The notes beneath the pieces are model-generated. The model did no database searches and was not told the DNA's origin. It saw only the letters and a program-made list of their open reading frames with translations. DNA of 64,000 nt from Pseudoalteromonas luteoviolacea (GTDB taxonomy: Bacteria > Pseudomonadota > Gammaproteobacteria > Enterobacterales > Alteromonadaceae), in NCBI RefSeq assembly GCF_021654285.1, contig NZ_JAKFZS010000003.1:240229-304228 (forward strand), given 5' to 3'. This document shows, in pieces, positions 39,278-47,880 of the stretch. The first letter of the stretch is position 1. Each line of letters opens with the position of its first letter. A program made the position numbers and the translations under genes.

Positions 39278-40559
39278 TAGCTTAGAAGGCTTTTGGAAAA
39301 GACAGTGCCTGCTGCTGATCCTCTTGCAAATAGGTTTGCTCACGATTTGCTGGCAGTTTGGTTTTTCACAGCCACACCCCATTTTCAATGCTGTGACAAT
39401 CAGTTGTTTAATCATTTGGCTAGGGGCAACTATTTGGATATTCAGTGGTGTTATCACACAGGTGAAATCTTCATATTTGCGCAGTACAACCCAGCTTGAG
39501 TCTTGTCGGCAACAAGACTTTAGCCAGCGAGCAAAAGCCCGTTTTACCACAGGTATTATTGGTGACTTCCATCACCAGTTAAATGAATTAAGTAATGAAT
39601 TACTTACAACAAAGAGCAATGAAGACAAAGAATCCATCTTGCTTTTTCGACTTGTTAAGCAATTAAATACGCCAATATTGGTGTTCGATGAGCGCTTGCA
39701 ACTGAGCTTCGGCAATCAAGCATGCACGACGTTATTCGATCAACCTTGGCAAACCTTACGCTTTACCAGTGCAGCACGACTCGGCTTAGGTAATCAGCCT
39801 GATTGGCATTTCAAAGATGAAAAGCGCCAACAACGCTGGCAAATGCGCCACAGTAACTTTAATCATAACGGCCATACCTATCATTTGTTGGTGATAACGG
39901 ATATCCAAATAGCGTTGAGGGAGCAAGAGCTCAAGGCATGGCAACGTTTGATACGGGTTATTAGCCATGAGATCCGCAATTCTCTCACCCCAGTCAGTAC
40001 CATGTTAGAGAGGCTCAGGCATAGGGCAAGCAATGAGCGAGATAGCGCGGCTTTTGATATCATTGTGGAACGCTGTGAGCACCTAGCTGAATTCGTAAAA
40101 CGCTATGCGCAGTTACAGCAAAGCGTCACGGTAAAGGCCACAGCTCAGCCTTTTTCACAGCTTTGTATGGAACTGAGCGCTTTATATCCTCAGGCAAACT
40201 GGCAGTTAGAAGGTCAACATCTCACGCTCAACTGCGATGTGACGTTACTCAAGCAAGTGCTTATCAACTTAACTAAAAATGCATTGGAAGCCTGCTCGGG
40301 CACACCGCAACTCACGCTATCACTGAAACTGAAAAATCACACCGCGACAATTTGCCTAACAGACAACGGTCATGGCCTCATTAACCCCGATAACTTGTTT
40401 GTGCCTTTTTATTCGACCAAGGAGCAAGGTGAAGGTATCGGCCTAATGTTGTGCCAGCACCTGACGGAGCAAATGAATGGCCAATTGCAATTAATTAATC
40501 GCGTTGATGGTCAACGAGGTGCCAGTGCCGTTATCACATTAGCGCAACCTACTTACTAA
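39261..40559 (+). CDS. Membrane sensor histidine kinase
   Basis: 432 residues, partner of the preceding response regulator. Two TM segments near the N-terminus (about 16-33 and 43-64) leave almost no periplasmic loop, so the signal is probably sensed in or under the membrane. A PAS-like region (about 125-220; TPILVFDERLQLSFGNQA) comes next. The H-box is RVISHEIRNSLTPVS (His the phosphorylation site), with the N-box LINLTKNALEA, G1 DNGHGL and G2 GEGIGLMLC. A Shine-Dalgarno is not obvious; translation is probably coupled to the regulator. It belongs to the NtrB/NtrY-like kinase group by its H-box. Confidence 0.9.
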   Translation: MRWKNNSLEGFWKRQCLLLILLQIGLLTICWQFGFSQPHPIFNAVTISCLIIWLGATIWIFSGVITQVKSSYLRSTTQLESCRQQDFSQRAKARFTTGIIGDFHHQLNELSNELLTTKSNEDKESILLFRLVKQLNTPILVFDERLQLSFGNQACTTLFDQPWQTLRFTSAARLGLGNQPDWHFKDEKRQQRWQMRHSNFNHNGHTYHLLVITDIQIALREQELKAWQRLIRVISHEIRNSLTPVSTMLERLRHRASNERDSAAFDIIVERCEHLAEFVKRYAQLQQSVTVKATAQPFSQLCMELSALYPQANWQLEGQHLTLNCDVTLLKQVLINLTKNALEACSGTPQLTLSLKLKNHTATICLTDNGHGLINPDNLFVPFYSTKEQGEGIGLMLCQHLTEQMNGQLQLINRVDGQRGASAVITLAQPTY

Positions 40560-40575
40560 GTGTCCGAATTTAATA

Positions 40576-40603
40576 AAGCAAAGTCCGGTTTCGGACTTTG
40601 CTT
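40576..40603. promoter_or_regulatory. 12-bp perfect inverted repeat upstream of the sigma-54 promoter
   Basis: AAGCAAAGTCCG (40576-40587) and CGGACTTTGCTT (40592-40603) with loop GTTT. Centred about 96 bp upstream of the predicted sigma-54 start site, a usual place for an enhancer-binding-protein site. It can equally be the terminator hairpin of the kinase gene, although no U tract follows. Confidence 0.6.
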
Positions 40604-40659
40604 AATTAATCCAGCCACACAAAAACAACAAAAACCTTAAAAAACAAAAACTTATTTTT

Positions 40660-40675
40660 TGGCACATGGCTTGCT
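40660..40675 (+). promoter_or_regulatory. Sigma-54 promoter of the efflux operon
   Basis: TGGCACATGGCTTGCT matches the -24/-12 consensus TGGCAC-N5-TTGCW, with GG (40661-40662) and GC (40673-40674) separated by exactly 10 nt. Start expected near 40686, 26 nt before the adaptor ATG. Confidence 0.88.
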
Positions 40676-40711
40676 CAATCCTGTACATCATCAATAAATA
40701 TAAAGATAAAT

Positions 40712-41959
40712 ATGGACATCGCAAAATCAAAAACAGTCACGCCAAAACACTCGCTCAAGAGAAAAATCACGGCTATGGTCATCTGTGCCTCTGTGCTGGG
40801 CGGTGTATTTCACTTCACTTCATCATCGAGTTCCACCAGCTTGCAACAGAACAGCTTGATTGTCGCAACAGTACAGCGAGGTGATCTAGCTATCCAAGTG
40901 GATGGATATGGCGTCCTACGCTCCAATCAACAAAAACTGTTAACTGCACAGAGCAGTGCGACGGTCAGTGAAATACTGCTGCGCCCAGGTGCCGTTGTGA
41001 CGCCGGACTCTGTGATTTTAAGAATGCAAGATCCCGACCTAAAACAGTCAATTGAAACAGCACGCATGGCACTTGAAGAACAAGAGGCTAATTTGCGTCG
41101 TCAAAAGCTTGCCAACCAACGAGAGCGCTTGTCAGAAAAAGCCACCCAAGCACAATTGGAAAGCCAGTATCAATCACTGGTTCTGCGCCGCAAAGCGCAG
41201 CAAGTACTGCGTGATCAAGGTGTTATCCCTGCCATCGACGTGCAAACTGCAGAGTTAGAGGAGCAACAGCTCAGTGCACGCACTGAACTACAGCGCCAAC
41301 GTATTGCGCAACTGGCACAATTACACCAAGAAGACATCGAAATCTCTCAACAGCAGGTAAACCAAGCGCGTTCAAATTTAGCGAGACTAGAGCAGCGCGC
41401 TCAGCAACTCGAAGTCACAGCGGGGATCAGCGGAACTATCCAACGCCTCGCCGTTGAGCTTGGTCAAAGCGTATCGGCAGGCCAAGAATTAGCGCAAGTA
41501 GGCAGCAACTCAGACTTACAAGCACTGATCCGCGTACCACAATCAAAAGCGGAGCAAATAAAAGTCGGACAATCCGCAACGATTGATACTCGCCGTGAAC
41601 GTGTTCCCGCTGCCGTTACTCGGATCACGCCACAAGTGCAAGATGGCACTATCGAAGTGGAACTGTCGTTTACTAAGGGAGTGCCTGAGTCGGCTAGACC
41701 AGAATTAAGCGTAGAAGCAGAGATCCTCACAAGTCAATTAAGCAACGCTTTATATGTCGAGCGACCAGCGAATAAGCAAGCCCATAGCGCAACCGAGCTA
41801 TACATCATCGACGGGGATCAAGCTGTTGCAACCACAGTGCGATTCGGCGAAGACGCGGGTCGACACTTGCAAATTCTACAAGGTGCGCAAGAAAACCAGC
41901 GTGTCATTCTCTCTGATATGACACAGCACAGTGAGCATAAGGCCATCACGTTACTTTGA
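40712..41959 (+). CDS. Periplasmic adaptor (membrane-fusion) protein of an ABC efflux system
   Basis: 415 residues of the HlyD/MacA/RND-adaptor type. An N-terminal membrane anchor (about 20-38) precedes a lipoyl-like half (VQRGDLAIQVDGYGVLRSN). A long helical hairpin follows (about 110-225, rich in Gln, Glu and Leu; coiled coil). The second lipoyl half (GISGTIQRLAVELGQSV) and beta-barrel region (IRVPQSKAEQIKVGQSA) complete it. It bridges the inner-membrane permease to an outer-membrane channel (TolC type, not present here). First gene of the operon behind the sigma-54 promoter. Substrate unknown. Confidence 0.88.
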   Translation: MDIAKSKTVTPKHSLKRKITAMVICASVLGGVFHFTSSSSSTSLQQNSLIVATVQRGDLAIQVDGYGVLRSNQQKLLTAQSSATVSEILLRPGAVVTPDSVILRMQDPDLKQSIETARMALEEQEANLRRQKLANQRERLSEKATQAQLESQYQSLVLRRKAQQVLRDQGVIPAIDVQTAELEEQQLSARTELQRQRIAQLAQLHQEDIEISQQQVNQARSNLARLEQRAQQLEVTAGISGTIQRLAVELGQSVSAGQELAQVGSNSDLQALIRVPQSKAEQIKVGQSATIDTRRERVPAAVTRITPQVQDGTIEVELSFTKGVPESARPELSVEAEILTSQLSNALYVERPANKQAHSATELYIIDGDQAVATTVRFGEDAGRHLQILQGAQENQRVILSDMTQHSEHKAITLL

Positions 41960-41994
41960 ACCCAATAACAAGAATTAAAAGAAAGGAATTAGAC

Positions 41995-42726
41995 ATGAAA
42001 GAAAGCGTATTAACAATGTCGGGCGTGACCAAGGTATTCAGCACCGAAGAAATGGAAACCCATGCATTAAGAGGCATAGATCTCACCATTTATCGCGGCG
42101 ACTTTGTCTCCATCTGTGGCCCATCTGGCTGCGGTAAATCGACGTTACTCTCTATTTTAGGGCTGTTAGACATGCCCACTTCTGGTCAGTACCAAATTGA
42201 AGGAGAAGAAGTCAGCCAGCTGACGTTGGCGCAGTCAGCATATATTCGCAACGAAAAAGTCGGTTTCATATTTCAGTCGTTTAACCTAATTGATGAACTG
42301 ACGGTCTATGACAATGTCGCACTACCGCTTAGATACCGCAAAGAACCCATGCCAGAAGAGCAGATCAAGCAAGCCGTGGAAGCTTGCCTTGCCAAAGTCG
42401 ATATGAGCCATCGTGCGAGCCACAAACCTAACCAACTTTCCGGTGGTCAACAACAGCGTATTGCCATTGCCCGAGCGCTGGTAGGACAGCCGAGCATGCT
42501 GCTAGTCGATGAGCCCACAGGTAACCTCGATTCAATCAACGGCGATGCAGTGATGGCCATGTTGCAGCAGCTCAATGCCGAAGGCACCACCTTATGTATG
42601 GTGACGCACGATCCGCGCTACGCCGATATGGCGACTCGGCAGCTCCACTTACTCGATGGCAAAATCATCGACAGTGAAGAGCATAGCGACCCCAAGCATG
42701 CATTTGAAATTCCACTTGCACAGTAA
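41995..42726 (+). CDS. ABC transporter ATP-binding protein (MacB/LolD type)
   Basis: 243 residues. Walker A GPSGCGKST, Q-loop FIFQSFNL, signature LSGGQQQR and Walker B MLLVDEPTGNLDS with the H-loop CMVTHD are all intact. This class powers mechanotransmission-type (FtsX-fold) permeases. The open frame begins at 41956, but ATG 41995 has AAAGGA eight bases upstream. It is followed after 12 nt by its permease gene. Confidence 0.95.
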   Translation: MKESVLTMSGVTKVFSTEEMETHALRGIDLTIYRGDFVSICGPSGCGKSTLLSILGLLDMPTSGQYQIEGEEVSQLTLAQSAYIRNEKVGFIFQSFNLIDELTVYDNVALPLRYRKEPMPEEQIKQAVEACLAKVDMSHRASHKPNQLSGGQQQRIAIARALVGQPSMLLVDEPTGNLDSINGDAVMAMLQQLNAEGTTLCMVTHDPRYADMATRQLHLLDGKIIDSEEHSDPKHAFEIPLAQ

Positions 42727-42738
42727 GTAGGTGCCATT

Positions 42739-45177
42739 ATGTTGAAACACAATTTATTAATCGCAATCAAAAGCCTAGCAAGAGTAAAAAGCTATGCACT
42801 GACCATCATCATGACCTTGGGTGTCACGCTAGGTGTGATGGTGGCGATGTATAACCTCAATTACCAGATCATCGCAGCGCCACTGCCTTATCCAGATCAG
42901 GATCGGCTATTCTTAGTCCAAGGCCAACTACTGGCTGACGGTGAAGTAAAGCGTGAAAACTACCTGCCCTTTTTAGGCGCAGTTGAAGCTTACAAAGATA
43001 AACACCCAGGTATCGAGACTTTTGCACTACACAATATCAGTATTGATGTTGAGCAAAGCTTACCAAACAGCCCAACCTTTAACACCGGCGCCATCACACC
43101 TGAATATATGCAGATCATCGATGCGCCTCTGGCATTAGGGCGTCACTTTACAAACGAGGAAGGACTCGACAGCAATCAACCTGTTGCCATAATCTCATAC
43201 GATGTCTGGCAAACACACTTTGGTGGGAGCAGTGAAGTACTCTACCGCTCTGTGACTTTCAAAGGTGTCAGCTTTATCATCGTTGGTGTCACTGCTGAAC
43301 ACTTCGCTGAGCCGGTATTAGCAACCCCCACTTGGCGCACCGATGTATGGTTCCCATACGACTATCGCGATACCCCAGATCCGCTTTGGACATTTTCCTC
43401 AAACCAGGTTCACTTGGTCGGTAAATTGACCAAAGATGCGGATATCAACCGTACTCAGCTCGCACTCAATAACTGGGTGATGGCACGCTATCCAGCAGCC
43501 GTTGCAGATGATCCTACGGTAGCAAATACTGAAGTCAAATGGCGTTTTACCACTTACAAATCACGTATTATTGGCGATGCAGGCAATACCAGTGTCATGA
43601 TGCTTGCAGGCAGTGTGGTCCTGCTACTTATTGCCCTCAGCAATATCGGCAATCTCGTTTTATCTCGCGCTGTTGAACAACAACGAGCCTTTGCTATTCA
43701 AGCTGCATTAGGCGCGCAGCCTCACCACCTCTTCAAGCAAGTACTGGTTGAATTATCTTTGCTATTCGCTGTCGCACTCCTTGTTGCCACCGGTATTGTG
43801 AGCCTTATTTTGGGCTTATTAAAAGCTGGATATGCAGGCCCACTTGCCCGGTTAGATGAACTCAGCCTCAATCTGAACACAGTGCTATTTGCAATTGTCT
43901 TAACACTCGCTCTTAATTTTGCACTCGCCTGGGTGGTCAGCAAGCAGCTTAATTACAATGCCATTATTGGTGCATTGCAAAGCAGTGGTAAAGGGTCTGG
44001 CGTACAAGTATCTAAACACACGCGCCAAGTACTGGTTTCTATGCAAGTATTTTTTTGTATCACTCTGCTGGTCTTATGTGTGAGTATTTTCAAGCAAAGC
44101 TGGGCACAGCTGACAGCCCCGACACATATCAATACTGAAAATACCTCGCAGATCGCTTTAAATGTTGGCACCTTACTGACTGAAATGTCTCCAGAACAGC
44201 GCGCCACAATGGTGCTTGAAGCAACAGAGCGACTTAACCAACACAGTGACATCGTGCGAGCCGGTGTCGGTAGTTATCCACCGATCTCCTATTGGTTGGA
44301 GCAGTTTTCTACATACCAATCACAGTTACAACCAGGTATGGATAAGCCTATCGTGTCACACAAACGCGTCTGGGGAACACGCGCTTATTTTGAAACATTC
44401 GGTTTAAGTTTAATGCAAGGACGTCACTTTACCGATGCTGAGGCCAGAGATAGAGCCCCAGTGGTGATCATCAATGAATTTATGGCTGACATGATAAAAG
44501 CGTCTGGACAAGACCCGATTGGTGCAAAGCTGTATGGACGTAACTCCAGTGACCCTATCACGGTAGTAGGTATCGTCGGTAATTTGAATTTACCAAACCA
44601 ACTGCCAATTTCTAGAACCTATCGCCCTCGTGTGAATACTGGATACCCTATTGTTGTCGTCGAAACCAAACCCAACGCACAACTATCTAGACAAAATATT
44701 AATGATTTACTGGCACAAGTACATTCACAAATACGCGTTTATGACTTGCAAACCACAGAGCAAATTTTGTCCTCCCACCTTAAATCACAGCGCGTTGCCA
44801 GTATTTTTACTATCGTGCTTTCTGTGGTTGCGGTGATATTAGCAGGTATTGGTATTTACGGCGTATTTAGCTATGCCATTGCTTTAAGACGCTATGAGCT
44901 AGGCATTAGAATGTCAATTGGTGCAACCCCTGTGGCAATTTTCAAACTGGTACTGACAGAAAATATGCAGCCCTTTTTAATCGCAGTCGCTGCGGCCACC
45001 TGCGCATTACTTATCGGTTACTTTAGTGCCGCGTCTGCGCCCATCATGCAAATGATGAATATCTGGAGTTGGTTGATCCCTGTGACCCTGATAGCAAGTC
45101 TAGTTGTGGGTATCACCTTACTGTCAGCGTGGAGCATTATTCGCCAGCCTGCACAATACGCATTAAAAGGCGCTTAG
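42739..45177 (+). CDS. ABC permease with duplicated MacB-periplasmic/FtsX units
   Basis: 812 residues. An N-terminal TM (about 20-40; YALTIIMTLGVTLGVMVAMY) leads to a periplasmic MacB_PCD-like domain (about 45-280). FtsX-type TM helices follow (about 290-410), then a second TM/periplasmic/FtsX set (about 430-810; SIFTIVLSVVAVILAGIGIY, YELGIRMSIGATP, which is a typical FtsX motif). This is the long, duplicated permease type, so one chain may replace a MacB-like dimer. With the adaptor and ATPase it would form a tripartite exporter of peptides, lipids or antibiotics. The substrate cannot be inferred. Confidence 0.9.
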   Translation: MLKHNLLIAIKSLARVKSYALTIIMTLGVTLGVMVAMYNLNYQIIAAPLPYPDQDRLFLVQGQLLADGEVKRENYLPFLGAVEAYKDKHPGIETFALHNISIDVEQSLPNSPTFNTGAITPEYMQIIDAPLALGRHFTNEEGLDSNQPVAIISYDVWQTHFGGSSEVLYRSVTFKGVSFIIVGVTAEHFAEPVLATPTWRTDVWFPYDYRDTPDPLWTFSSNQVHLVGKLTKDADINRTQLALNNWVMARYPAAVADDPTVANTEVKWRFTTYKSRIIGDAGNTSVMMLAGSVVLLLIALSNIGNLVLSRAVEQQRAFAIQAALGAQPHHLFKQVLVELSLLFAVALLVATGIVSLILGLLKAGYAGPLARLDELSLNLNTVLFAIVLTLALNFALAWVVSKQLNYNAIIGALQSSGKGSGVQVSKHTRQVLVSMQVFFCITLLVLCVSIFKQSWAQLTAPTHINTENTSQIALNVGTLLTEMSPEQRATMVLEATERLNQHSDIVRAGVGSYPPISYWLEQFSTYQSQLQPGMDKPIVSHKRVWGTRAYFETFGLSLMQGRHFTDAEARDRAPVVIINEFMADMIKASGQDPIGAKLYGRNSSDPITVVGIVGNLNLPNQLPISRTYRPRVNTGYPIVVVETKPNAQLSRQNINDLLAQVHSQIRVYDLQTTEQILSSHLKSQRVASIFTIVLSVVAVILAGIGIYGVFSYAIALRRYELGIRMSIGATPVAIFKLVLTENMQPFLIAVAAATCALLIGYFSAASAPIMQMMNIWSWLIPVTLIASLVVGITLLSAWSIIRQPAQYALKGA

Positions 45178-45179
45178 CC

Positions 45180-45395
45180 ATGTCTCAAACCAGCCGTCAA
45201 TCAGCATGCAATATCATGATAATTTCCTTCCTGAGATGTTGTATCTGGTGTGTCATGGCGGCTGGTTTATTTATCTTACCCCTAGGTAATATAAATGGAC
45301 TATGCTTAACCTGTGAGTTCGTATTACTGTCCCAATCCAGTGCTGCAAGTCCCGCATTTTTATACTCACTTAACATGCTAGAGTGGTTGGAATAA
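45180..45395 (+). CDS. Possible small hydrophobic protein at the end of the efflux operon
   Basis: A 71-codon frame begins at ATG 45180, 2 nt after the permease stop. The product has one hydrophobic segment (about 11-35; IMIISFLRCCIWCVMAAGLF) and is Cys-rich (six Cys). No Shine-Dalgarno is distinct and no family is recognised. Position suggests translation coupled to the permease, but it may be spurious. Confidence 0.35.
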   Translation: MSQTSRQSACNIMIISFLRCCIWCVMAAGLFILPLGNINGLCLTCEFVLLSQSSAASPAFLYSLNMLEWLE

Positions 45396-45421
45396 ACCAG
45401 TCAATAGGCCTCTTTACGGCT

Positions 45422-45438
45422 TGCACCAAAATAGTGCA
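45422..45438. promoter_or_regulatory. NtrC binding site 1 of glnA
   Basis: TGCACCAAAATAGTGCA matches the NtrC consensus TGCACC-N5-GGTGCA with one mismatch. Its centre is about -129 from the sigma-54 start. Confidence 0.88.
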
Positions 45439-45454
45439 ACCCGTCCTGATATGG

Positions 45455-45471
45455 TGCACCCATTTAGGTCA
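45455..45471. promoter_or_regulatory. NtrC binding site 2 of glnA (weaker)
   Basis: TGCACCCATTTAGGTCA has an exact left half and a partial right half. It is centred 33 bp, three helical turns, from site 1, as at E. coli glnAp2. Confidence 0.6.
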
Positions 45472-45500
45472 ATCACACCATTTATGACCATCAAAAACAA

Positions 45501-45530
45501 AATAAGTTATATTTTACAATAAGTTATATT
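45501..45530 (+). repeat. 13-bp direct repeat before the glnA sigma-54 promoter
   Basis: AATAAGTTATATT occurs at 45501-45513 and again at 45518-45530, a 17-bp period, ending just before the -24 element. It is AT-rich and could be an IHF or other bending/binding region. Confidence 0.6.
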
Positions 45531-45532
45531 AT

Positions 45533-45549
45533 TGGCATAGATCACGCTT
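45533..45549 (+). promoter_or_regulatory. Sigma-54 promoter of glnA
   Basis: TGGCATAGATCACGCTT has GG (45534-45535) and GC (45546-45547) with 10 nt between. Start near 45559, 51 nt before the glnA ATG. Confidence 0.82.
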
Positions 45550-45609
45550 ATAACAGCGCAGTTAAGCAAATTATTGCAGCAAAAAAATAACCCACGAGTC
45601 GGAGGACAC

Positions 45610-47016
45610 ATGTCACAATCGGTTTTAGATTTTATTAAAGAGAATGAAGTAAAGTTTGTAGATTTACGTTTCACGGACACTAAAGGTAAAGAGCAACACG
45701 TTTCAATCCCTCATCATCAAGCCGATGAAGACTTCTTTGAAGACGGTAAAATGTTCGACGGTTCATCGATTGCTGGTTGGAAAGGCATTAACGAATCAGA
45801 CATGGTATTAATGCCAGATGCAAGCACAGTGAAGCTTGACCCGTTTGCTGAAGAGACAACAATGATCGTGCGTTGTGACGTATTAGAACCGGCAACCATG
45901 CAAGGTTATGAGCGTGACCCACGTTCAGTTGCTAAGCGTGCTGAAGACTACATGCGCTCTACTGGTATTGCTGACACAGTGTTATTCGGCCCAGAGCCAG
46001 AGTTCTTCTTATTCGACGACGTTAAATACAAAACAGACATGTCAGGTTCTATGTACTCTATTGACGCTGAAGAAGCTTCTTGGAACTCTGACAAGAGCTA
46101 CGAGGAAGGCAACACGGGTCACCGTCCTGGCGTAAAAGGCGGCTATTTCCCAGTAGCACCTGTTGATTCTTCACAAGACTGGAGAAGTGCGACGTGTCTA
46201 GTACTTGAAGAGTTCGGTCAAGTTGTAGAAGCGCACCACCATGAAGTAGCAACCGCAGGTCAAAATGAGATCGCAACACGCTTCAATACCATGGTTATCA
46301 AAGCAGACGAAATCCAAGAGATGAAGTACGTTATCCACAACATGGCACACCACTATGGTAAAACGGCAACCTTCATGCCTAAGCCAGTTGTTGGCGACAA
46401 CGGTTCTGGTATGCACTGTCACCAGTCTCTAGGTAAAGATGGTCAAAACATCTTCGCTGGTGACAAATATGGTGGTCTATCTGAAGATGCACTTTACTAC
46501 ATCGGCGGTATCATCAAGCACGCTAAAGCAATTAATGCATTTGCAAACGCGTCTACTAACTCATACAAGCGCCTAGTACCTGGCTTCGAAGCACCTGTTA
46601 TGCTTGCTTACTCGGCACGTAACCGTTCAGCTTCAATCCGTATTCCAGTTGTACCTTCAGAGAAAGCACGTCGTATCGAAGTGCGTTTCCCTGACCCAAC
46701 GGCGAACCCTTACCTTGCTTTCTCTGCAATGTTAATGGCTGGCCTTGACGGTATTAAAAACAAAATCCACCCTGGTGATGCAATGGATAAAGATCTTTAC
46801 GATCTACCAGCTGAAGAAGCAGCTGAAATCCCAACTGTTGCAGCATCTTTAGAAGAAGCATTGGCTTCACTTGACGCTGACCGTGAGTTCTTGACACAAG
46901 GCGGTGTTTTCACTGATGACCTAATCGATGCATATATTGCACTTAAGTCTCAAGAAGTTGAAAAGCTAAACATGACAACTCACCCAGTTGAGTTTGAAAT
47001 GTACTACAGCGTTTAA
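45610..47016 (+). CDS. glnA: Glutamine synthetase type I
   Basis: Forms glutamine from glutamate, ammonia and ATP; cytoplasmic dodecamer. 468 residues (E. coli 469). [17 protein letters not shown], the glutamate-binding segment [19 protein letters not shown] and [11 protein letters not shown] are intact. The adenylylation Tyr lies in [10 protein letters not shown], so activity is probably modulated by GlnE/PII. The frame opens at 45574, but ATG 45610 directly follows GGAGGA and gives the normal N-terminus (MSQSVLDFI). Two NtrC sites and a sigma-54 promoter lie upstream. Confidence 0.98.
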   Translation: MSQSVLDFIKENEVKFVDLRFTDTKGKEQHVSIPHHQADEDFFEDGKMFDGSSIAGWKGINESDMVLMPDASTVKLDPFAEETTMIVRCDVLEPATMQGYERDPRSVAKRAEDYMRSTGIADTVLFGPEPEFFLFDDVKYKTDMSGSMYSIDAEEASWNSDKSYEEGNTGHRPGVKGGYFPVAPVDSSQDWRSATCLVLEEFGQVVEAHHHEVATAGQNEIATRFNTMVIKADEIQEMKYVIHNMAHHYGKTATFMPKPVVGDNGSGMHCHQSLGKDGQNIFAGDKYGGLSEDALYYIGGIIKHAKAINAFANASTNSYKRLVPGFEAPVMLAYSARNRSASIRIPVVPSEKARRIEVRFPDPTANPYLAFSAMLMAGLDGIKNKIHPGDAMDKDLYDLPAEEAAEIPTVAASLEEALASLDADREFLTQGGVFTDDLIDAYIALKSQEVEKLNMTTHPVEFEMYYSV

Positions 47017-47116
47017 TTCGCAAATTACTTGCAGTGAATAGAGATAGTTATCTATCTATGCGCAATATTCACTGCATTTTATAGTGTAACTGCGCGCTTA
47101 AATCATATGTGTTCTC

Positions 47117-47140
47117 AAGCCCGCTTTTGCGGGCTTTTTT
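47117..47140 (+). terminator. Terminator of glnA
   Basis: AAGCCCGC and GCGGGCTT around TTTT, followed by four more T. About 100 nt after the glnA stop. Confidence 0.9.
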
Positions 47141-47263
47141 AATGGCAAAACCGCGCTAAAACCTCTACAGTTAAACGGTGAGTGTTCGCACTGACACCAT
47201 AATTGAGAATCTGACAATGATGATGCGCTTTGGCACGATTGAATTGAGTAAAGTGAGGTTGCT

Positions 47264-47776
47264 GTGAGTCGACTGTGGTTAGTGATAATATTATGTCTAG
47301 CAAGCCATACTGCGTTCGCTGATAAAAAAGTCTATCGCTGGAAAGACGACAAGGGGAATTGGGTGTATTCGGATACGCCAAAAAAAGGCGCAGCTGAAGT
47401 TAAAATCAATACCCACTTTTTAACCATGCCGGCAACTGACACTTCAGTACTGGGCAGTGGTACTCAAGATCAATCCAAGCAACAGTACAAAGCATCAATT
47501 ATCGCCCCGAATCACAAGCAAACGTTGCGAGATAATACCGGTAGTGTTTATGTGAGCGGGCAGATCACCCCAAGATTTGCGAAAGACTTTACCGTACAGC
47601 TATTTTTGGATGGCAAACCAACAGGTCCAAAGCAACACACGATCACATTTGCACTGCGAAATATTGAGCGCGGTGAACACTCTTTACAACTTATGGTATT
47701 TGACTCTAAAGGAAATGTCGTCACCAAAAGTGATGAGACGATTTTTTATCTACATAAAGCCAGAGCCAATCAATAA
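47264..47776 (+). CDS. Secreted DUF4124-domain protein
   Basis: 170 residues with a signal peptide (about 1-19; LVIILCLASHTAFA). DUF4124 comes first (KKVYRWKDDKGNWVYSDTP; about 20-55). The rest (about 75-165) looks like an Ig-like or beta-sandwich domain (VYVSGQITPRFAKDFTVQLF, RGEHSLQLMVFDSKG). GTG start with GTGAGG upstream. DUF4124 proteins commonly lie between glnA and glnL in Pseudomonas- and Shewanella-like genomes, but a role in nitrogen control has not been shown to my knowledge. Function unknown. Confidence 0.85.
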   Translation: MSRLWLVIILCLASHTAFADKKVYRWKDDKGNWVYSDTPKKGAAEVKINTHFLTMPATDTSVLGSGTQDQSKQQYKASIIAPNHKQTLRDNTGSVYVSGQITPRFAKDFTVQLFLDGKPTGPKQHTITFALRNIERGEHSLQLMVFDSKGNVVTKSDETIFYLHKARANQ

Positions 47777-47851
47777 TCTTATAAAAACAGTACATTTGAT
47801 TACTCAAACCAATAACAACAGCAAACACGGTTTTTTTGTGTTAGATTAATA

Positions 47852-47868
47852 TGCACCAATTTGGTGCA
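47852..47868. promoter_or_regulatory. NtrC operator at glnL
   Basis: TGCACCAATTTGGTGCA is a perfect NtrC palindrome, ending 12 nt before the glnL ATG (47881). In E. coli NtrC represses glnL from a comparable site. An ATG at 47851 is part of this site and so is unlikely to be the glnL start. Confidence 0.9.
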
Positions 47869-47880
47869 AGGCGACCCATA

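Noticed and set aside
47231..47251. Sigma-54-like TTGGCACGATTGAATTG before the DUF4124 gene
   Set aside because: Good -24 part, but 10 nt after GG is TT, not GC, so the -12 element is missing.
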